The translations under genes were made by a program, and so were the position numbers. From NCBI GenBank assembly GCA_030278955.1, contig JAOANR010000015.1, forward strand, positions 20,493,073 to 20,557,072: 64,000 nucleotides of DNA, given 5' to 3'. Position 1 is the stretch's first letter. Each line of letters begins with the position of its first letter. Shown piece after piece: positions 58,116 to 64,000 of the stretch. The notes under the pieces were generated by a model. The model was not told the origin of the DNA. It did no database searches and saw only the letters and a list, made by a program, of their open reading frames with translations. Origin of the DNA: Hygrophila difformis (Eukaryota > Streptophyta > Magnoliopsida > Lamiales > Acanthaceae).

Positions 58116-58875
58116 AAACCGTGGCCGTGCCCATGGCTATAATTGAGTGTATATGTGGTATGTACGTAGACGTAGCAACAAACACGAGATAAGGTTTAGA
58201 GTGGGGACTGACTTGACTTGCTTCACTCGTCAATTTTCTTACAATAAATTTCATTCAATACTATATTTATTGCAAGAGAAATACGAAACCGTGACACGCG
58301 TGCATCCAAAGCCCCGCTTGCTTGCTGTTCCAAAATCAAATTCTTATCATTCATAGATCATCGATGGACGACACATGGGCTGTTCATCAAATGTTATACT
58401 ACTAACAATATAATGATTTTCTCTTTTATTTATATACTTCAATGTTATATGTAACAAGTACCATTTATTATACATGTATACATGCATATTGATTTGGGTA
58501 CCCAGACCTTTATGAAATGTCTATAGATAAATTATTAGAATATGTGATCTAATCTCTTAGTCACACCCATATGTAGATATTATTCGTTTTGGGTAAATTT
58601 TCTTATGGCTTTAAAATGCATCTACAAAGGAGATATATTCACATCCTTATAAGGTATGATTCGTTCTCCATTCCAACCGATATGAAATGTTACAACCCAT
58701 CCTTATACTGGTATGCCAGCCTGGGTACTGACCTTGATGCTATCTATATCAACCAAGTTACACTGACTTTTAAATATTGTCCGCTTTATATTAACTCCTC
58801 ATAAATTTAAACGTATCTATAAGAGAAAAGTATCTACATTCATATATATAAGACATGCTTTGCTCTCTTATTATC

Positions 58876-58924
<49 letters not shown>

Positions 58925-58990
58925 TTAAATAAATAAACAATATAAGTCAAATACAGTATTCCAATGATGTTATAAATATAATTAATTATA
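58116..58990. other. AT-rich intergenic DNA
   Basis: No gene recognised. An AAT microsatellite lies at 58875-58925. A repeated phrase around 58500-58610 and 58650-58830 (cat...ccttataa) is too weak to name. Confidence 0.45.
58875..58925. repeat. (AAT)n microsatellite
   Basis: About 16 AAT units. Confidence 0.93.
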
Positions 58991-59224
58991 CTCCCTCCAA
59001 CCCAAGATAATATGAGCTTTTGTTTTGTTATTGTTTGTTAATTAATTTTGACCAAATAGTATTATAATTATTTAAAAAAATAATTAAGTGAGACATTATT
59101 AGATTAATTTAATCATATGGTTTACGAATATATATTTTATTATATATTTATTGTTTGTATATAATTTGAGATGAAATAATGTATTAAAAAATATGTGTAA
59201 TAAATATTTTGGTAAAGACGGATC
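58991..59224. mobile_element. Stowaway-like MITE, right end not found
   Basis: It starts ctccctccaacccaag after TA and has family motifs (gtgagacattattagatt). Its right part is obscured by the hAT-like MITE inserted at 59225. Confidence 0.55.
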
Positions 59225-59770
59225 TAGAGCTGTAAACGAGCCGAAGCGAGCCGAGCTTTGGATGTTTGAGCTCGGCTCGTTAAGTATTCGAGCTCGGCTC
59301 GTGTTCGTTCGTTAAGGAAGTCGAGTTCGAAATCGTGTTCGAGCTCGGCTCGTAAAAATGTTTGTGAGCTCGAGCTCGAGTTCGGCTCGACTCGATTAGC
59401 TTAAACAAGCCAACTTACTCCTTTGTTCAGCTCGATTCGTTTGAGCTCGTTCCGCTCAATTAAAAATTTATCAAAAAATTAGGAATTATTCATCCAATCA
59501 AGGGTTAGATGTTTTTTTCCCCACAATATTGAAGTTATCAAATGAATATATACGTACACATAAAATTACAAAACTACTCCGTTAACGAACATATACGATT
59601 ACTTTCGAACTGCACGCGAACAAAGTTCGTGTTCGTTCGTAAGCAAACAAGCTCGTGTTCGTGTTCGTGTTCGAGCTCGACTCGTTAAACTTTACAAACG
59701 AACAGTTAACGAACGAACACAAATTGGATCGAACTTTGTTCGCGAACTATTTGTTCGTTTTACAGCTCTA
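59225..59770. mobile_element. hAT-like MITE, gagctcggctcg family
   Basis: This 546-bp element has ends tagagctgtaaacgag and, inverted, tagagctgtaaaacga. The flanks gacggatc and gacagatc form an 8-bp duplication with one mismatch. Long GC-rich inverted sub-terminal arms (gagctcgagctcg, gttcgttcgttaa) surround an AT-rich centre. Confidence 0.82.
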
Positions 59771-60018
59771 GACAGATCTTATAAGTTATAATACTTTAAA
59801 AATATTAATTAATGAAATTAGATGATCTAGCTAGTAAATGCAGTTTCATCTCTGAGTATTCCCCAAGTTGTCTGGATTAATAATTGCCTATATATTAATG
59901 TAATCATTTTCACTTACTGTAATTGGACCACACACAATGGTTGAATTTCGGTGGTTAGTCTGATGGGGAACATAAGAAAGACCGTAGGAGTAGATGCTTC
60001 AATAATGCCTGGTTACTA

Positions 60019-60650
60019 TTTTTTTTTTCAAAGCCGAAGTCGGAAACAAAGGGGAAAAAATTAAAAAAAAAAAAGCAAAAAAGGAGTTCAACAGAAAAGG
60101 AAAAGGAAACAACCAGAGGCTAAGCTCGAGGAAGTCAGATACCGGATGCATCTGTTTCAAGTCATCTCAAACAAAGTTGGGGAAGACCCAGGTGGTATAG
60201 AACTCCTCCGAGGAAGCGTCATATTTAGCCAAAGTATCCGCCACTTTGTTTCTTTCCTAAGCACATGGTAAATCAGACACACCTCCAGGGAGTTGCGTAA
60301 CGTATGGATTCTTTGGAGAAGCGGAGCAAACGGGTGAAACTTGTCCCATTCTGTAATGAGCCCAATTGTCGCGATGGAATCGGAGTAGCAACAAACTCGG
60401 CGGATACCCAATTGAACTACAAGTTGTAGGCCATAAAACATACCTGCCAAATTCAGATAAGTACTTGATGCTTGGCCCAAATAACCACAACCGCCTCCCT
60501 TCCACTGTCCGCCTTCATTTCGGACAACAAAACCAAACCCCGCGCGTCTCGAATTACCAAAAGAGCTACCATCCAAATTAAGAACGAAACGCTACAAACC
60601 CTCCTGATTCCATCGGACATAGCGCGTTTCAGCTAGTGTTGCGGATGGCT
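60019..60650 (-). pseudogene. LINE 3' fragment with RNase H domain
   Basis: On the minus strand an RNase H domain reads NLDGSSFGNSRRAGFGFVVR, then CCYSDSIATIGL, then in a shifted frame VADTLAKYDASSEEFYTTWVFP. The first, third and fourth acidic positions are kept, but the AEL glutamate is altered (TYLNLAGMFYGL). The tail ends in A10 (T-run 60019-60028). The closing FYTTWVFP resembles the end of the RNase H at 8760, so both come from one LINE family. Confidence 0.78.
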
Positions 60651-60711
60651 GGCCATGTACACGTACAAGGTCTTCCCGAATTATTAAAAGTGAGTTTAGA
60701 TTAGATAGATA

Positions 60712-60975
60712 CTCCCTCCGTCCCATTTGAAATGTTCTGTTTGATTTCTGCATACAATCCAATGCATTTTTGAAATCGTTGATATATCAGAATATATATA
60801 TATAAGTGAAAATTATGTAAATTATAGATTATCAAACTATATGATTAGACGAATCTAACAAGACTGAATTCGACTATTTTTTTTCAAATATATACTTATA
60901 ATAATATTGAGTCAAACTTGAACAATGAACGGTATAAAAGAGTCAAACAGGACAATTGAGGTGGGACGGAGGGAG
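60712..60975. mobile_element. Stowaway-like MITE
   Basis: Ends ctccctccgtccca and gggacggagggag are flanked by TA; it belongs to the 260-bp family. Its right end was copied when the neighbouring LINE inserted. Confidence 0.9.
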
Positions 60976-60986
60976 TATTATTGATT

Positions 60987-61358
60987 TTTTTTTTTGAGAA
61001 CATGACATTTTATTGCATCAATGCCCGTAACACAATACAATCCACCGCACTAGATGGTCTGCCTACCGCATTACAGCACAGTCACTGGCCATCCTCAAAG
61101 CTCACCAAAAACACATTCTCAACCATAATAATTCTTATGACAGAAAATGAAGAAAGAAACAGGCCACAGACCCCCAATTTTCCATGAGTACAGATTAAAG
61201 CCACACCTCGATTTTATCTGCTTGACTGGCTCTTAACCTCGCCCAATGATCCGCGACTTCATTTCGTTCTCGCCAAATATGTTTCACCTGGAACTCCCCT
61301 GCACAACTCATCAGCTCCACAATTGGACCAATTAGGTTTCGAAAACGCCCTGGAGCCT
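60987..61358 (-). pseudogene. 5'-truncated LINE with 18-bp target duplication
   Basis: The minus strand encodes only the last RNase H motif (VKHIWRERNEVADHWARL), a stop, a short 3' UTR with AATAAA and a poly(A) tail (T-run at 60987-60994). The flank gagggagtattattgatt is exact at 60969-60986 and 61359-61376. Truncation and tail fit target-primed insertion. Confidence 0.88.
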
Positions 61359-61589
61359 GAGGGAGTATTATTGATTAATTTTTGTAGGTTCAATAATGGT
61401 TATAGTTTAGAGTTTAGAATTCATATTGGATTTTGAATTTGATAGTAAAAAATAGTTTTAAATTTAGATAGTTTTGAATACTGGTGTTCGGTATTAGAAT
61501 TTAAAATTAAAAATTTAGAGACTGGAGTTTGAAAACTACAAGTTAGGGAGATGTACCGTTTAAAATTTAGAGGTTGAGATTTAGTGTTT

Positions 61590-61757
61590 ATTTTATTTAT
61601 TTATTTTTGTTGAACAACATCTACATATTAGGAAATGGTTGATAGGGGTCATGTCACACAAATTACAATGGGATGGATAGGGGGTCGGTGGAGAGTCGAA
61701 CTCACAACCTAAATGTTGGAATGGGGCTCAACAAATTGGCCAAATTCTCATCCCATA
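61590..61757 (-). mobile_element. SINE family A
   Basis: Minus-strand B box ggttcgactctcc-like (here gtgagttcgactctcc) and body tgtaatttgtgtgacatgacc; the head ends at about 61757. Confidence 0.65.
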
Positions 61758-61999
61758 TTTAATTTTTTTTTTAAGAGCCGAAGCCAGAGAAAAAAGAAAA
61801 AAGATTTAATGTTTATTAAAATATAAGTGTTTACCATTAATAAATTTTAAAAATTGTTTTTAGTAAGTATTTAAATGCTAAACATTAACATTTTCTTTGA
61901 AAGGCAGCCAAAGAAGACTAATTTTTAATGCGATGAATTGGACTTTTGATTGGGGTTTGTAACTTGTTTGATCAGTTTCAAGTAATTAATCTCTTTATT

Positions 62000-62160
62000 T
62001 ATTTTTTGTGAAGCCGAAGCCGGGATAGTATGAGCCAATGTCACAAAATTTATAAATGTATAAAGGGGAGGGACATGAACCTGGATGGAGAATCGAACCC
62101 CCAAGCTTCAATTATAAGGTTGAAAGTCAGGAATTTGCCACTTTGGTAAGTTCTCATTTC
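62000..62160 (-). mobile_element. SINE family A variant with gccgaagccgg tail
   Basis: Minus-strand head acttaccaaagtggc, B box gggttcgattctcc and 3' part ending ccggcttcggcttc. The gccgaagcc motif also occurs at 60030 and 61776. Confidence 0.65.
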
Positions 62161-62387
62161 CTAATTTTTTTTATTTTAATATATATACAAACAAAAAATT
62201 ATAAATTCAAATTATGTATAATATATAGAAAAAAAGTTTTTAAATCTAATAGAAAACTACTCCATGTAGCAAAATATTAAAATGTTGAGGAAATTTACAA
62301 TTTTGTAATGACGTTTCAAAAATCTGGTTTTTTTTTTTTTTACTATCAATGATTCTAAATATTTAATTGCTTATGTTCGGCGATTAT

Positions 62388-62452
62388 GTTATTTTTTTTT
62401 TTTTCTGAACAGCCTATACAGGCTAGAAAAGAATAGTGAGAGCCCATGCCGC
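62388..62452 (-). mobile_element. 5'-truncated SINE tail with 11-bp target duplication
   Basis: Only the SINE 3' end (ggcatgggctctcact...ctgttcag) and a T-run remain. tcggcgattat flanks it at 62377-62387 and 62453-62463. Confidence 0.75.
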
Positions 62453-63451
62453 TCGGCGATTATATTGGTATTGCACGACTTTCAGTTTTATTATTCAAAG
62501 TAAGTAAAGTATATATTGGGTTTAAGTTGGCAAATTAGCTCTTATAATTGAGTCTTTTTCTTTTAAGTTGTTGATGCGACTCATTGCTACACTTTAAAAA
62601 AGTGTTGTTTAAAACTAACCGAAAAAGAAGAGGAAAAGCAACAATAGCATATTTTGGCAAACTATTGCTTACCGAAAAAAAAAAAAAAAAGCTATTTTGG
62701 CAAACTATTTGATCATGAAGTTTGTTGTGTGTCATGTGTGGTGATGCTAAAAATACTTGATCAACAATCCAAGAAATCATATCATTTGGAGATTAATTTA
62801 ATGACGAACACACCAACTTAGACGAAACTAAATTTGATCAACCAAGTAAACAAAATGTGTACCTTTCCTTTAGTCTGTTTTATTTTTGCAATTTTTCTGA
62901 CTGTCAGTTTAGCAACCGAAAAATTAAAGTTTAGTGATTGAATTCGATAGTTAAATAATATTTTCTTTTTGAGGATAAAGAGAAATTTCATTAAACCAAA
63001 AACAACCCAACCGGACATTCATTACAAACAGCTAGCGACTATGGTCCAGAGTAATCAATACCATAATCCTACTACCGACCCTTTAAACACAAGCAGGAAT
63101 CTAACATCAAAGCATTTGCATCATCAAGCAATAGCGAATGTATATCCTTATAGTGAGAAAAATTGATTGATTATATTGTCACTTGGTTGTTTTGAATGTA
63201 TATATATATTTCATTGTATCTAGTGAGTGAATCTTTGAGGGGAGTAGGACCTTATGAGATTCATTGTAAGAGAACCATGAGGATTTAAGTGTTTATTATT
63301 TTGTATTTTGAGTGGGGGGATATGAACGTATTCATATCGAATACGATAACTTTTTTACAAAGGCCCAAATGGAGACTAGAAGATTTTATTATTTTAAAAA
63401 AAATTATTAATTTATTAAAATTTTACTGTAATTGCTATTTGAAAAAAGACA

Positions 63452-63714
63452 GGGCTTGTTTAGGAATTAGTTGTTAGCTGTAACTGATTATTTGAGTAAT
63501 CTGAGTAATAAATTAGTTAAAATTAGCTGTTTGACAGTTTTGAGACAAATTTTTTGCCTAGAATAAGCTAATTCCAAAATGTCGCTATTTGCAGCGGTTT
63601 CAAAAAAAACTGATTGAACACTATTTTAAGTTATTTTATCTTTTTAAATAAGCTAATTTATCTTAATTTAACTAGAATAAGCTAATTTTATGTAGTTTAT
63701 TTACCAAACAGGCC
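63452..63714. mobile_element. Tourist-like MITE, degenerate
   Basis: Ends gggcttgtttagg and, inverted, tggcctgtttgg are flanked by aca on both sides. Interior aataagctaatt and aattagtt motifs are inverted copies. Confidence 0.5.
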
Positions 63715-64000
63715 ACAAGTTAACATAAAATGTACTACTTACAATGTTTACCGGAAAAAAAAAAAAAAAAATTGTTGTACTTATGTTTGCATTGTTGTTT
63801 CTTGCAATCAATAATGTCCAAAATGATTGAATGAAAACTTCTAGTGAAGTATAGAATATATGGATAATGTCAAATAAAACTAAATGGCAATTAATGTGGC
63901 AATTGAATTTAGAGCGTGACCACATATCAATTTGAATTGACCACATAATATAAATTATAAAATAATTCCCTAGTAAGGCTACTATTGGGTAACCCTTTTC
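63715..64000. other. AT-rich DNA at the window end
   Basis: No gene recognised; a run of 17 A is at 63755-63771. Confidence 0.4.

Larger units (their letters stand above)
61377..63451. other. intergenic DNA rich in SINE remnants
   Basis: No gene. It contains family A SINE copies at 61590-61757, 62000-62160 and 62388-62452, and A/T runs. Confidence 0.45.

Overview
This window is nuclear DNA of a flowering plant. It has intron-rich plant genes with GT-AG splicing, AT-rich intergenic DNA and a dense load of nested plant transposable elements. It is a eudicot; an asterid such as Lamiales is possible, but that is only an impression. There are no bacterial-style operons, CRISPR arrays or rRNA genes.

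Host genes are few. On the left edge lies a decayed, partly off-window copy of the RIO2 kinase gene (minus strand, 393-1630), broken by a 61-bp tandem duplication in exon 1, a lost splice acceptor and an in-frame stop. Four intact-looking genes follow: a four-EF-hand calmodulin-like gene (23686-25016, minus), an ortholog of LESV, a plastid starch-binding tryptophan-rich protein (31274-33792, minus), a small proline-rich protein (35312-35740, minus) and a type-A heterotrimeric G-protein gamma subunit with a prenylation motif (39370-40800, plus).

Between them lie large mobile elements. (1) A 5.6-kb Mutator-like element (MULE, 3106-8701) has 94-bp inverted repeats and a perfect 9-bp target duplication. 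It is inserted in the RNase H region of a LINE-like sequence. It carries a three-exon MuDR-type transposase and, convergent to it, a second gene with a GRF zinc finger, a coiled coil and a membrane segment. (2) A degraded endogenous pararetrovirus (about 9.9-12.6 kb and 21.3-22.5 kb) is split by an 8.6-kb Ty3/gypsy element with 2-kb LTRs and a 5-bp duplication. (3) A 4.3-kb LTR element (43169-47457) without recognisable pol has its interior filled by two GC-rich minisatellite arrays. (4) Three giant foldback elements of 1.2-1.5 kb (27789-29273, 37605-38829, 50970-52164) are almost wholly inverted repeat with MULE-type 9-10-bp duplications; two have ends resembling those of the 5.6-kb MULE.

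The rest is peppered with about 17 Stowaway-like MITEs (ctccctccgtccc ends, TA duplications), several Tourist-like MITEs (TAA/TTA duplications), hAT-like MITEs rich in gagctcggctcg, two tRNA-derived SINE families, truncated LINEs and AAT/ATT microsatellites. The most novel-looking system is the MULE with its convergent GRF gene and the giant foldback relatives that may depend on it.
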